From NCBI GenBank assembly GCA_001051155.2, contig JYIP02000003.1, forward strand, positions 2,728,001 to 2,792,000: 64,000 nt of DNA, in the 5' to 3' direction. The notes under the pieces are model-generated. The model was not told where the DNA came from. It worked only from the letters and a program-made list of their open reading frames with translations, and searched no databases. Source of the stretch: Chrysoporthe austroafricana (Eukaryota > Ascomycota > Sordariomycetes > Diaporthales > Cryphonectriaceae). The position numbers and the translations under genes are program-made. Shown one piece after another: positions 46,460 through 58,751 of the stretch (positions are counted from its first letter, which is position 1; each line of letters opens with the position of its first letter).

Positions 46460-47187
46460 CTACCGTGACTCCCAGCTCGACAAGAACTTCCCAAACAGCT
46501 CCTCGGTGATCTTCTCATCCCGTATCCTCTGCAACAAGAAACCCCTGAGGTCCGTCCAGAACTCATCCGTCTGCAACACCGCCTCCCCACTCGGGCCCTG
46601 CGCCGGATTCGCACCAACGCCAGCGCCAGCACTATCCTCCGCCTTGGCGGCGGCGGCGGCGGCGGCGGCGGCACCACCCATTACCATGACCGAGAACTCG
46701 ACGCTCGTCTCCTCGTCGCCCAACAGGTCCTTGAGCACCTTGGCATCCGCGACCGGCTTCTTCTTGTGCAGCACCTTGATCTTGTCCACCTGGAGGCCGG
46801 CCTGCTCCGCCACGGCCGCCTTGACGTCGAGGATGGACGTGTTGAGCGGCTGTGAGCTGAGCTTGATGTCCAGCGGGGGGTTACGTAGCGACTTGATGTG
46901 CACGGTGACGGAGCGCTCCTGGCCTGGGGCGAGGGGGACGCGCTTGCTCATTGCCTTGGGCATCTTTGGGAGGATGTACTGCACAGCGGCACCACCGTTA
47001 GCATTCCTGGACTCGGAGGGGAGCAGCAGAAACAGCAGCAGTAGCAGGAGGAGGAGGAGGTGAAGGAGGGCCATACAGGTGGCCGAGCCGGGTAGTTCTT
47101 GGGATCCTCCACATGATCCGGCGATAGCTTCTGCGGGCGGGCGCCCAACGCCGAGAGGAAGGACTTAGCGAATGCGACTTCTGTCAT
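46460..47187 (-). CDS. GET5: GET5/MDY2-like ubiquitin-like protein of tail-anchored protein targeting
   Basis: Two exons, 47077-47187 and 46460-46978 (209 aa; yeast Get5 is 212). The 98-bp phase-0 intron has a GCTAAC branch. Seen: an N-terminal segment MTEVAFAKSFLSALGARP (the Get4-binding part in the family), a ubiquitin-like domain at about 60-135 containing SVTVHIKSLRNPPLDIKL and LQVDKIKVLHKKKPVAD, a nine-alanine run near 140-150, and a C-terminal helical block FWTDLRGFLLQRIRDEK that matches the Get5 dimerisation domain. With Get4 it passes tail-anchored membrane proteins from Sgt2 to Get3 in the cytosol. The alanine run is GCC-coded repeat sequence. A shared 322-bp promoter links it to NOP2. 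Confidence 0.8.
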
Positions 47188-47509
47188 CTTGAATGAGTGA
47201 GGCAGGCACCGGCGGCGAGCTTGGCGAAGGGGGCGAGTCCTCGGGTAGGGAGAGTCGGCTTATTGACACAGACAGATAGACACCGTTACGTAGTGCAGCC
47301 CAAGACAACCTTCGCGGACCCCACTGCGGCGGCCGCTCGCGGGGCGGACCTTGCACCGAGGAATGCCTGGCACTTTCTCTTGTTATCTTATCGCCTAAAC
47401 TTTTTTTCCCCTTCGTTTCCTAGCCCAGCAGCTTCTTCTCTGCGACAACCGAGATGCCCTTTACAACATAATTCTTTTCAAATACCCCGCTACTCCAATT
47501 GCCCTCAAG
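47188..47509. promoter_or_regulatory. Shared divergent promoter of GET5 and NOP2
   Basis: Only 322 bp separate the two start codons. A pyrimidine-rich run precedes the NOP2 start (about 47370-47430). No specific factor site was identified. Confidence 0.6.
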
Positions 47510-49605
47510 ATGGGTCCCGGCCGTCGCATGAAGAAACAGGGCCCTCCTGAGCCACTGTCAGAGGATCACTTTGCCAAACTCAAGCGCAAGAAGGGTCTGC
47601 CCGCCGACGCCGCAGAGGAGCTGCCAGCCAAGAAGAGGAAGACGAACAAGACCGACACAAAGACGAACGGCGCGAAGAAGGCCGCCCCGGCTGCGAAGCC
47701 CTCCGCGAAGAAGCCCAACGGTACGAAGGTCAAGGCCACCCTACCGGGCAAGAAGACCAAGAAGGCCACCCCTGCGGCCGAGTCATACTCCGACATCGAG
47801 ATCGACGAGGAATTTGGTAACTCGGACCTGGAGCAGGAGGAGGGCCTGTCAGATCTGGAGGACGATGACGAGCCACAGAAGCTGGGAGACGATTTCCTTG
47901 GCTCCGACTCTTCGGTGTACGACTCGGAAGACGATCAGCGGAAGGAGGAGTTTGTCTTCTCCGAGGATGAGGACGACTCGGACGGTGAGGAGAAGCTGAC
48001 AGCAGCCAACATCGAAGGACTGTCAAGAAAACTCGACAAGCAACTAGAACAGGAAGCCGCCGACGCACAGGCAGAACTGGAAGAGACAGCCCTGCAGACC
48101 AACATTCGCGGAGACAAGCCCAAGGTGCTCGGTGATGATGAGGATGAGCTGGAGACCAAAAAGAAAGCCCTGCTGGCCCCCGACCTGCAACTGTTGCGCA
48201 ACAGGTTCACAGAGAACATCCGAGTGCTGGAAGACTTCTCAAACCTAGCAGAGGAAGGGAGGTCAAGAGCCGAGTACACCACCCAGCTGATCAAAGACAT
48301 CTGCGCGTACTACGGCTACTCCGAATACCTCGCCGAGAAGCTCTACCACCTGTTCAGCCCGTCCGAGGCCTTCGACTTCTTCGAAGCCAACGAGAGCGCC
48401 CGTCCCATGGTCATCCGTACCAACACCTTGCGCACGAACCGCCGAGACCTCGCCAGCGCCCTCATCAACCGCGGCGTCACCCTCGAGCCCGTCGGCAAAT
48501 GGTCCAAGGTCGGGCTCCAGATCTTCGAGAGCAACGTCCCTCTGGGAGCGACGCCCGAGTATCTGGCCGGCCAGTACATCATCCAGGCGGCGTCTTCCTT
48601 CCTGCCCGTCATGGCGCTCGCGCCGCAGGAGAACGAGCGCGTGCTCGACATGTCTGCCGCCCCTGGTGGAAAGACCACACACATGGCTGCGCTGATGCGG
48701 AACACGGGGTGCATCTTCGCCAACGATATGAGCAAGTCTCGTGCAAAGGGTCTGGTCGGCAACATCCACCGTCTAGGGTGCAGGAACGTGGTGGTGTGCA
48801 ACTACGATGCGCGCGAGTTCCCGAAGCCCATCGGTGGGTTCGACAGGGTGTTGCTCGACGCGCCTTGTTCTGGAACAGGTGTCATCGCGAAGGATGCCAG
48901 CGTCAAGACAAACAAGACGGAGAAGGACTTCATGGTGCTGCCGCATACGCAGAAGCAGCTCTTGCTAGCCGCCATCGACTCGGTGAACCACCATAGCAAG
49001 ACGGGTGGCTACATTGTCTACTCTACTTGGTAAGCCCCTCCACCCCCGCCCGGCCTCTGGCCTCAAGCTGACGGATTTCTAGCTCTGTCACAGTAGAAGA
49101 GAACGAACAGGTCGTTGCCTACGCACTCGCCAAGCGGCCCAACGTCAGGCTCGTCGAGACGAACCTCACCTTCGGCCGGGAGGGCTTCACCAGCTACCGC
49201 GGCAAGAAGTTCCACCCCTCGCTGAAGCTCACCCGCCGGTACTACCCGCACACGTACAACGTGGACGGCTTCTTCGTCGCGAAGCTGCAGAAGATCGGCC
49301 CGACGCCGGCGAACGCCGTGCTGGCGGACAGAAGCGGCGGCAAGCCTGCCGCGTCGCCGTCTGTCGGGGCTGCTGCGAGCGACGACGAGGGCGCCGTCGA
49401 CAAGACGCCCATCGTGGACGAGGAAGCCGGGGACGAAGGTGCCGCGGATGACTTTGGCGGGTTCGACGAGAAGGAGGATGAACAGTACATCGAGAGGGCT
49501 AAGAGGAATGCTATGAGGAGGCGGGGCCTAGACCCTAGGGCGTTGAACAAGTCCAAGAAAGATGCACCGGTAAAGGTGAATGGCAAGAAGAAGGCGTCGA
49601 AGTAG
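47510..49605 (+). CDS. NOP2: 25S rRNA (cytosine-C5)-methyltransferase Nop2
   Basis: Two exons, 47510-49029 and 49083-49605 (680 aa), with a 53-bp phase-2 intron. The enzyme methylates a cytosine in large-subunit rRNA and is needed for 60S assembly in the nucleolus. Seen: a lysine-rich N-terminus with many KKRK blocks, an acidic region (about 100-165), the NOL1/NOP2/Sun core with SAM-binding LDMSAAPGGKTTHMAALM, motif IV DAPCSGTG with cysteine 453, and motif VI YSTCS with the catalytic cysteine 507. The latter's codon is split TG|C by the intron. After the core the sequence NLTFGREGFTSYRGKKFHPSLKLTRRYYPH is typical of Nop2, followed by a charged tail ending KKASK. All catalytic landmarks are intact. 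Confidence 0.96.
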
Positions 49606-50654
49606 AGGAGTCATTGAGGGGTCAGGTATATTACCCGAGCATTTAGTCAGTTCGATCCTGTGGCAGTTGGCATTCTCGCATGGACCACTTCCTCTCAGTC
49701 CGGGATGGGGGTTTGGGGGGGGGGCACATCCGATGAGTGGTTGGTCTCACTTGTCGCTTGTCCATTGGCCCGCAGGTGTTCAAAATGTCGACAAGTCGTA
49801 TTGTACATGTTGCATTGATATTAATCTAGAGAGCGCGATTTGTGGATGGCCGGTCCGACAGATATGCTGACTTGAGGAAAAGGAAACGCCACCAAAAAGG
49901 AAATTCGTTGCTCGCCGTCATCATTATCGTCGTTGTTGTGATCATCATCTTTATCATCGATCATCATCTCGAACGAGAACCCGTCATACCATCGTCGCAT
50001 CTCCCTCATATTTCTAGTTTCAAAACACTTCTTCGCGGCAACTCATCGTACATCACCTCGCCAGGCAGCCATTCTCACAAACTTGCTCCACTCTTCTTCA
50101 CCTCTGCTCAGCCCCCAGTCTCCTTCCTCCGGGCTACCGATGCCCCCAAACATGGTCCATAATAAATAGAGATGGAAAACATCCACCGTTAAGTGTCATC
50201 AATGATATCTTGTGTCGTTCCGTCGTTAGTAGCTGAGCCAATCATTGCTCGTCTGTTTCATTTCGTCCTGGCCATCGATTCCCTGTCATGAGACACTCCT
50301 TCAACCTCATGTTCCCTCCAGACAGCCTATGAATCAGCAGATAATACACTATTCGTGGTATCCAGATCGCCCCATGACAACCGGTCTACTATGCCATTCG
50401 ACCGTGCAGTGTGCATACACTGTGGTGCCTGTCCTGTTGTTCGTACTTCTGTAGGCAAAATCAACCCACTCCCTCTCCCTTTCCCCTTTTGGTGATGCCA
50501 TCCGGCTCATGTGTCGTGAACTTTTATCTTTGCGTCGTTGTACAGGTCCGTAAAAAGCAATAAAACGTCTAAACGTGATAAAAGGGCATGAGAAGCAGAA
50601 AACAAATAGGTGGTGAGAATGCAGAGCAAGGGTAGGTGAAATGGCGGTGAGGCG
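49606..50654. other. Convergent spacer between NOP2 and the BYR4-like gene
   Basis: This 1.05-kb stretch lies between two stop codons. It contains an ATC/GTC-rich stretch at about 49918-49975 and no recognised gene. Confidence 0.45.
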
Positions 50655-53600
50655 TCACTGTTCTGCAGCCTCGGTGACAACACTGCGAATCAGCCATCGC
50701 CAATTTTCGCGATCACGATCGCCCAGGCCAAGCCATCTTTCACACTTTTTCCGCCAGCGTTCCTCTTCTTCGTGTTGTCTCCTGATGAATTCTGGGCCGA
50801 CGTCGAACTCTTCGCCTATCAACCAATCATCCTTGACTTCGCTGATGCGCCCGGTCTCGGTCGTGTCGGCCGTATTGTCTTCTAGGTCCGGAATGTCCTT
50901 GAAGACATCATCCTCATCGTCCAGGGCGTTGAAACCATCCATGGGATCGGTGATCTCCGACTGGGCGGACTGAGGACCGAGCTTGAGCCAACACATGTTC
51001 TGAGGGTCAAAGACCATACCTCCGACGACCTGCACGCCCTTGGTCGTGCTGATGTTGGTGATGAGAGCCGGTCTCGGAGTGGCATTCTCCTTGTCGCGCA
51101 CCGCAAAGGGTGGTACGGAGGCCGTAGATGGTGAGGATGCCGGTAGGTCAAAAGCGCTCAGGGCGTGGTCATTGCCCTCCCATTGGTATGTTTCGGGGTT
51201 GTACAGCATGCCATTTACCACTGTAATTGATTAGTCGTGCAAGAGATCTGGGTGTGGTTTAGGTAGACTCACTTTTGGACTCGTTGTTGGAGTTCAGGTT
51301 GGAGATTAGGTGTGGCTTGAGCTGAGGAGGCTTGCGAGGGTGTTTCTTGGACCTAATAGTACCTTGTGGCGGATGCAGGGTATGCAGGTTACTCCTCGTG
51401 GACAGCTGCGCAACACGTTGCGACGTAAGGGGAGCGAGCGGACCAGAAGAGGGAACTCGATGCGCAAGGTTTGTTTCTCTCGCGATCCTACTGGACGCCG
51501 TGTCACGTGCAAAACGGGGCTGGGAGTCGAGTCTCGCCGGGGAGTGGAGCGTCGGGTGGGGCGTTGTTGGGGCGGGGGATGTTGTTCTTCCTGGCGCCAA
51601 ATGCTGCATGGTCCTGTTGCGGAACTGGGTCGGGTACTGCTGGCCGGCCTGTTTCGGCTGCTTGACGAACTCAGATTCGGTTTTCGCAGAGGTGGGCAGA
51701 TCATCGAAGGCATCTAGCTCGTGTCCATCCCCAAAGTGCCTGGGCCGCTTCGGGAGGCTCAGAGGTAGCCGGACCCCTGCCTGAGCCAGCTTCTCCAGCT
51801 TACGATCTCTCGGTTTGCTGGGGCTCGGCGATCTCGTTATCGTACGAGACACGGACCGCTGACCTGCTCGCAATTCCATTGATGCATCGGAGTCGTGGCG
51901 GCGTAGTGTCCTGACTTTGGCATTGACGTTCGACGATTGAGAGGCGGCGCCTGCAGGCAAGAATGGCCTCCTAGCCTGTGCTGCTGAGCTCTCTCCCATA
52001 GAAAGGCGGGCTCGGTCCACAGGAGTCTTGGGTCGCAACCCCGATGTAGGCCGCGGGCCAGCGTCTGTTCTTGAGGGGGGGCGAGCAGTCGTTGACCTCC
52101 CTGGCGAGACGGATGGTTTCATGACGGGCAATGACCGCTTGAGTCGCAGGAGCTGCGCGTTGGTGGTTGTAGGCTCCTGCCTCAGCGACATAACCGAGGT
52201 TTGCTTTCCGACTTCTCGTCTCCGAGGCGTTGAGGGGCCCTGGAAGAAGGGGCCGGGGCCGGATGGCGTGACCGGCGTCGTATTGCTCCCAGTGGACGAC
52301 TGTGAGGACTGAGACATGTGCCCGAGACGAGACTGAGACCTTCTCGGGCCACGAGATGCGATGGAGCCCCCACTCTCGAAGACGGGCTCCAACGAGATCT
52401 GGGTGGGCGTCCTGTCGTGGCCGGACGCGGGCCGCGGCAGTCGAGAGGTGACCTGCGAGGGCTTGTTGGTGAAGGTGACAGAGACAGCTGCCTTCGGGCG
52501 GGATGGGCTTGTGGTCCGCGTGCTCTTCAACTGTACGTTCGTGTGAAGCTTGAGCTTTCCCGAACCGAATACAGATCCGTCGCCGACATCCAAACCCGAG
52601 AAGAAGTCTGCCCCGTCGCCGTCGTGAGAGGCTAACTTGGACGGCACGGCGGGTTCCTCCTCAATGGTGTGCTCCGGTGACCGGTTTCGACGCTGTCTCC
52701 TCAACCTCTCCTTCAGGTCCAAGGGTCCATTGGGTATCTCGATGCCGTCGAACTGCGCCTCGTCCTCACTCTCAGCGGTGATGGTGCTCGAGATGCTGGG
52801 GCTGAACGCCGAGGTCGAAGAACTCCGGTTGGAGCGCCCGTCCCTCCTCGTGCCTCCGTAGCGGGTGCCCAGGCTGCCTTCTCCCCAGTCGAAGTCCTCG
52901 TTGGCGCTGAGCGGAGTCTTGGGGATGTCCCTGCGGGCTGATAGCTTCAATGTACCGTCCGACGGCAGCTCTAGATCCTTCTCGAAGTCGTCCTCCCCCG
53001 GGTTCCGCGGCGGCGAGGGCGTGGTCGAGAGCTTCGGCAGGGGCGGCTTGATGACCTGGCGCGTCTTAGACACCTTGATCGTCTCCGTGCCGTCGCCAAA
53101 CATATCATCGTCATCGTCCGTGTCGCGGTATCTGGCGAGGTCGATGGGTGGCGCAAGGCCCCTCACGGGCGTCTTTATAGGTTCTGCGTGGCCGGACGCA
53201 GCTGGCGAGAACTGCGACGGCCTGGCCGGGCCGAACTGGGACGAGCCGCTGCTCACCTGCCTCAGGACCTCGGGGAACCGGGCAGGGTCCTGCGTCCTGA
53301 TGCGCAGGCCGTCGGCACCTTCGGGGAACATGAGGTCATCGCTCCAGTCCTCCTGGAGGATCCTCTTGACCTTGCGGCCCCCCAGTCTCCTGATGGTGCC
53401 CTGCAGGGCGGAAGGGGGCACGGTCCGGGGGATGGGGATGCCGGCGCTGGCGGCGATGGCAATGGCGGTCATGGTGGACTTCTCGTCATCGCCAGGCAGA
53501 TGGACCTGTCTGTCGTCCTCGCCGTGGACCGACTCTCGCTCAGATCGCAGGGAATGGTGTGAGGAGAGGCTGTCGCGGCGATGTGGGGGCCCACTGACGG

Positions 53601-53730
53601 AGGCGGACGGGTTTCGGAGGGCGAGATCGTCGCCCTCAATTAAAAAGTCGTCATCGTCCCAGTTTTCGACATCGTCCTCCGCAGGGTTGCGTTCTTTGAT
53701 TCGTAATGTGTTCATGATGTCCATGTTCAT
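50655..53730 (-). CDS. BYR4: Byr4/Bfa1-type subunit of the septation-network GAP
   Basis: Two exons, 51273-53730 and 50655-51220 (1007 aa). The intron is 52 bp (GTGAGT...TTACAG, phase 1). Byr4 (fission yeast) and Bfa1 (budding yeast) bind the TBC-domain protein Cdc16/Bub2 to form the GAP for Spg1/Tem1 at spindle pole bodies, holding back mitotic exit and septation. Seen: the acidic N-terminal block ENWDDDDFLIEGDD, a second conserved patch around ILQEDWSDDLMFPEGADGL, a very long S/P/T/R-rich middle, and the C-terminal block MVNGMLYNPETYQWEGND with VVGGMVFDPQNMCWLKL and FVVGPEF-like DVGPEFIRRQHEEEERWRKKCERW. These last motifs are what identify the family. The middle is poorly conserved in the family, so phosphorylation-rich disorder is expected. 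Confidence 0.88.
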
Positions 53731-56700
53731 GGTATCGAGGTTGCTCGGGCAGCAGTGCCGGCGGTCGTCATAGGGTGGGTAAGACCAGCAGCTGCAATTC
53801 GGTTGTCGCCAGCGCCGTCACAGGGCGCGGCAGGGTGGCGTTTGACTATGATTGCGCAAGTGGGTTGAGAAGCAGATCATCATATTCATCAACGGCCACG
53901 TGCAGGCCCTTGGTTCATCTCCGCAGGACGTAGCCTTGGACCCGTGGACCCTGAAAGCAGGCGGCGATGGTGATGTCGTGGCTCCCGTGGGGAGGGGGGG
54001 TGAGCACGGAGGAAAACCTGTCGCGCGGGATGGGGAGATGACTGCGGTGCGACGCTGGTTGCTGTGCGATACAATCAATTGCTGGCTGGGTAGCTGGAGA
54101 TCCGCAAGAAAAGCTGCTGGTCCGTGTCCGAAGGTGCTGTGGAGATCGGGAGGGGAGGATACGAGGAGATGACAGAGGAGGATGCGTAATGCACGTCAAC
54201 TGGCCTGAGTGGAAATAAGGCCTGGCTGGGGGAGATGAGGAGGGGAGTCTAGCCGTGAAGGACAGACAGCAGGACTGATAACGGCGACCAGGTCGACCCA
54301 GCGCGCACCGACACGACGCCTCCTTAGCTCTCTCTCTCTCTCTCGCGCGCGTATGTGCCGTGAGTTTGGATTCGGCTTGTCCCAGACAGGCGAGAAGAAG
54401 GATAAGAAGGAAAGGAAGGGTATGCAAAGGATGCAGGTGCAGGATTGCAGGAAATGCAAGATGGTCCGAAGGGAAGAGGGAGGTAGATGTCTCTGTGTGT
54501 GTGTGTGTGTGTGTGAGATGTGGTGACGATGCAGTGGAATTGAAGGTGGTGGGATCAGGGCAGGGGGCGAGGAGGTGGTCGCAGCTGGGCTGGGGCTAGT
54601 CTAAGGCTGGGGAGGGAAGGGAAAACCTGCACCTGCAGCAGCCTTAGCCTGGCGGGTGGTGGAGGTTGTTGATCTCACCGAGATGGCTGGGCACGGGCTG
54701 GGGCTGGCCGCTGCGAATGTGATGATGTGCCGCTGCTTGGCTAGCGCCGCGGCAGGGCAGGGCGGGCAGGGCTCAGGGGCAGGGGGTGGGCGGAGGGAGG
54801 AGCAGGAGGGAGCCGTGGGAGCCCCAACACACATACACCAGCAGGCCCTGGCCCAGCAGGTGGCCCGGGTGGTGTTTGGGTGCTTTGGGTGCTGTGGTTT
54901 GTGGCAGCCCAGCGGCCCAGCAGCCCAGCACGCCCACATCTGCAAGATGAATGAACCGGGCGGGGCGCTGAGGCGCCGGGGCCCACGGGGCTGTTTGGGC
55001 AGCGGGCAGGCCTGCACTTCGGGCCCCGCTTGGGCTGGTTCGCTGGGCTAGTACATCCTGATGGTGCTATGCATAGTATCCGCGCGCAACTGGCGAGTGT
55101 CAGCATGTACCCCGTTCGCAGGCACCCCAGCAGGCCCAGCAGCAGGCCCGCGAGGGAGAGACAGGGACGCGAGGGGCACGTCCTGACCCTAACGCGAGTC
55201 GGGCGGGGGGGGGGGCTGCTGAGCACTGACCCTGTGGGCGGGGCTGGGCTGGGGCTCGTTCACGCGTTGCTCCGCGGGCTGGTGGAGTGCTGAGGTCCCC
55301 CCCTGCCCCGAGCTTGAGCTTAGCATAGCACGTAAGTACTGAGCAGTAGCGTCGATCTGTCTTTTTTGCTTCTCCCACAGCATGGATTCGCGTGACGCGT
55401 CACTTTCCCTTCTGCCTCTCCCCTTCTCTCTTTCTCGGCTTGGAGGGACATGAGGGAGGGGGGGCACCTGGGCAGGTGATGGCACCAGGGCTGTGGGTTC
55501 AGGGACCATATAGGGATGAGCTGCTAAGGAACAGCCTGGCTGGTACAGGACCATATACTATAGTACATACATAACTGCACATAGTAGGACGTCAGTGGGG
55601 GAGCCTGCTATGGGGTGGATAGCCTGCTGTACATAGTACCACCCAGTAGTAGTATACTCAAGACACTACTCAGCACCCCAGCAGTGTTCAGCAGACATCT
55701 TCTGCTGCGAGGCTGGTCGTCACGATGGCCATCTCGAAACACACTTGTCTCCCGGGCCGCAGGGTTCACGGGTTTTGCATTCCAGGACATGCCGCCAGAG
55801 GAGTGTGTGTGCATCCTGCGCCGTGATCTCGACAAAGGCATGCCTGGGGCTGAGGAGCGAGCCACTTCGGTGTCCAGGTGTCCATCCGTCCTCCGAGCGA
55901 GTCACGATATCCAAGCATCGTCAGCACTGACCTACTCACTTACTTACTAACTGACATAGCACAGGCGACCTGTCGATCTCTTCAGCAGCCAGACAGCCGC
56001 ACGCCTGTCTCGGGATGGACGGTCATTGCGCAGGCCCGTGTGCGCTCGTTGCCGTGGAGAGATCAGACCCCTCGTTTCTGAGTCCTGACAGAACGGACGA
56101 AAGTCTGGGCCTGGGTCTCCATCAGCCAACAGGCAGCCGCCCGGCTGCCTGGGGAGACCGGGCAGGCTGTCACATTGGCTGGGCTTGTGAAAAGCTGTGA
56201 ATAGCCGTGAAAAACAACCCGCGCGCCATCCATCATCTCGGACGGGCCTGGGGATCACCGCTGCGAAAAAACCTTCTTTCTGGCTTTGTTGTTGCCACCG
56301 CGCATGAAGCCACCCACTCACCCTCCCGCCCGCCCGCCCGTCTGTCCGTCCTGCCCACGACTCCTGTCAACAGACCAGGCTGCTGGCGATCCACCTCTCA
56401 CACCTGCCGAGTTGGCGTGGTAGGCCGTGCCAATTTCCTGGCGGACCACCCTCGCCATCCCCGTGCCCCGTGCCCACCAGGCGCCGACGGGAGCGACAAG
56501 AGCCAGCCACCACCTGGGGATGCCACCACCAGCAGACGCCAGGGTCTAACCATCACACTAGCCTCTGGCCCGGTGCTTTGTGCTCCCGTGCCCCGTCCAG
56601 AAGGGCAGCCTCTCCGCCCTCCGCGGTCTCGTTTCGCCAGTCACACACGACAGCCTGCGACATATCGACCCGCGCCAGGCCCAGCCAGCCTCGCGGTACC

Positions 56701-56778
56701 AAAGCCCGAATTGCCTATTTGGCCCAACAGGGTCGGATCCTCATATCGCTCCCACCACCGCTCCTCCTCCTACTAAGT
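53731..56778. promoter_or_regulatory. Long divergent region between BYR4 and the XRCC4-like gene
   Basis: This 3.05-kb stretch, the largest gap in the window, holds no recognised gene. It is GC-rich at 54600-55300 with GCAGG/GGCCCAGCA-type low-complexity sequence, and has a TG run at 54494-54515 and CT run near 54320-54340. Open frames of 90-190 codons occur but are compositionally biased shadows. Confidence 0.45.
54494..54515. repeat. TG dinucleotide run
   Basis: Eleven TG units are seen directly. Confidence 0.9.
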
Positions 56779-58326
56779 ATGGCTCCGGCACCGACACCCT
56801 ACGTCCTCCGCCTCCCGCTCAGGGGCCCCCGAGGCGACCAGAAGAGCCATGTCCTAGTCGGCATAACCCCAAGCTCTGAGGGCGCCCCGGCACGCCCGCT
56901 GGACCTGGAACTCGTGGCCACGGACAACATCAAGGCCTATGTCATGACCTGTGAGTTTCCCCCCCCCCTCGCTTAACGCGGTCTCCCAGCCCAGCCCTCC
57001 CCGCCGCACCGTCCCCATCTGTTCCTTGCAGCCGGCCCTGTCGATCTGGCCTCGGTAATCGGTCATCCATCCATCATCCGTCGCCTGCCGTCAGCTTAAT
57101 TTCCACGCGTGCGACGGTGCAACACGCTCCCAGCCATCAAGTCTCACCCTCCCGCATCCCCTCCCGCCGGCGTTGGTTTCGCTGTGGCTAATCTCGGAGA
57201 CCTTCCCCGTCCGTCTCTTCCCAGTGCAACATGGCAGGGTCTCAAAATACAGACATGACGACAGTGCCTGTTCCGACCCGGAGTGGCAGGACTGCCTGGA
57301 GGCCCTGCTCCTCGACGGCCGGCCTGTGGGGGATGTCGAGGCCTATGCCCAGACCAGCAACGAGGGTTATCTGTTCATCCACGTCCAGAAGAGGCTCTCG
57401 GGACACCCAGTACGTCACCCTTTATCCGCTTGGACCCCGAAACAGCCTTGGGCGCCTGGGACCCACCCGCCTCCCGGCCTGGTGCTTGCCACCCGCCCCA
57501 GGGCCTGAGCTAAAGCTCCGGACGAGGAGGATGCAGAGCTGACGAGGGGCGCGCGACGTTGTAGGAGAGCCTGGGTGCCTTGAAGCTGCGGAGGAGCAAC
57601 GCCGCGGCTGAGAACCTCGACATCTTCGACTGGTGCGCAGAGTCCGCCGGGGCCCGGGCCAGGCTGGAGGGGGAGATCGCCCGTCTCAGGCGCCGCCATG
57701 ACGATCTCCAGAAGCTTGTTGCCGAGGAGACCGCCCGCTTCGGGGAGCTCGAGCGCAGCAAGCACGAGTTCGAGACGGAGCACGACTCGTGGCTCAGGGA
57801 TCTGCTGAACGAGAAGAAGCTAAAAATCCGCATGCAGGAACGGGTCCTGGCCACCGCAGACGTGGACCAGGACAAGCTCGACGCCGTGGCCGCTGCATCG
57901 AGGCGTCGCAGGCCCGCTGCCGCCTCGAGGAAGGGCAAGCGTAAGGCTGAGAGCCCTGGCCTGGACGTAGAGTCCGACGACGGCGCTGATAGGATGGATG
58001 TAGACGTCAACCCGGAAGCTGATGAGAGCCATGACGGGGAGACGTCCGATGTTGGCATGACAACGCAGGACTCAGACACGGCGAGTGAGAGTGAGTCTGA
58101 GCCCAGGCCCGAGCCAAAGAAGGCTGGCCGGAAGGGGGGCCGAGAATCCCCGGCCTCCACGGCTAGAGGCTCCAGGAAGAAGGCGGCTGAGAAGCTGAGC
58201 CGCAACCTGCGAGACAGAAAGGCCACAGCCTCCGCGTCAGGATCTGAGGATGACGTCGACGCGCCCGCCAACAGGAAGAGGCCTCCACCGGCCTTCGATC
58301 CGGATGAGTCGACGGCTTCCGAGTAA
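56779..58326 (+). CDS. XRCC4: XRCC4/Lif1-like non-homologous end-joining factor
   Basis: Three exons: 56779-56950, 57225-57409 and 57565-58326 (372 aa). Introns are 274 bp (phase 1, branch GGCTAAT) and 155 bp (phase 0). XRCC4/Lif1 holds DNA ligase IV on broken ends during end joining in the nucleus. Seen: an N-terminal beta-rich head (MAPAPTPYVLRLPL, then DLELVATDNIKAYVMT), the head helices SDPEWQDCLEALL, and a long coiled-coil stalk (about 135-205) with ARLRRRHDDLQKLVAEE and FETEHDSWLRDLLNEKKLKIR. A low-complexity acidic/basic tail follows with RKGKRKAES (likely nuclear signal). The acceptor of intron 1 was chosen for phase and fit; other acceptors would break the frame. The family call rests on the head-stalk-tail layout and the DW...LLNEKK block. 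Confidence 0.78.
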
Positions 58327-58751
58327 TGGCATGGTGTGTTGAGCCCTTGGGAGCCCTGACGGGACGGTGACGTTGGAGCTGCATCTAGATCTCCTAGTAT
58401 AGGTGAGACCAATCAATCCCAGGATGCGGACCGGCGAGTGGTGCTCCGGGAGCCCGTGAAGGCACCTACGCAAGGGCTCGAGATGGAAACATGGGAGGAG
58501 TGATTCACTCATACTCAAAAAACTGAGTTTTGCATTTGTCATCTGGAGTAAGCGTATAGCAGTCAGTGGTCACCATACTGACGATATCAAACGAAGCCGC
58601 GTTCTGAACTGTTCCAGTCCCTTGATAAACTTAGTGATATTGTCTGTCTACACCTGCTTAGTATTGATCTCTAGTCTCTACATAGTCTTGCTGGCGTCGT
58701 ATGCGTCTGGCTTGGTATCGGCGGCATGCATATCGGGCCACCACCAGCCGC
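58327..58751. other. Convergent spacer between the XRCC4-like gene and the reductase
   Basis: This 425-bp stretch lies between stop codons. Nothing is recognised. Confidence 0.45.

Noticed and set aside
53731..56778. Several 90-190-codon frames in the gap before the XRCC4-like gene
   Set aside because: Low-complexity G/C-rich translations open in several frames at once, with no recognisable motif.
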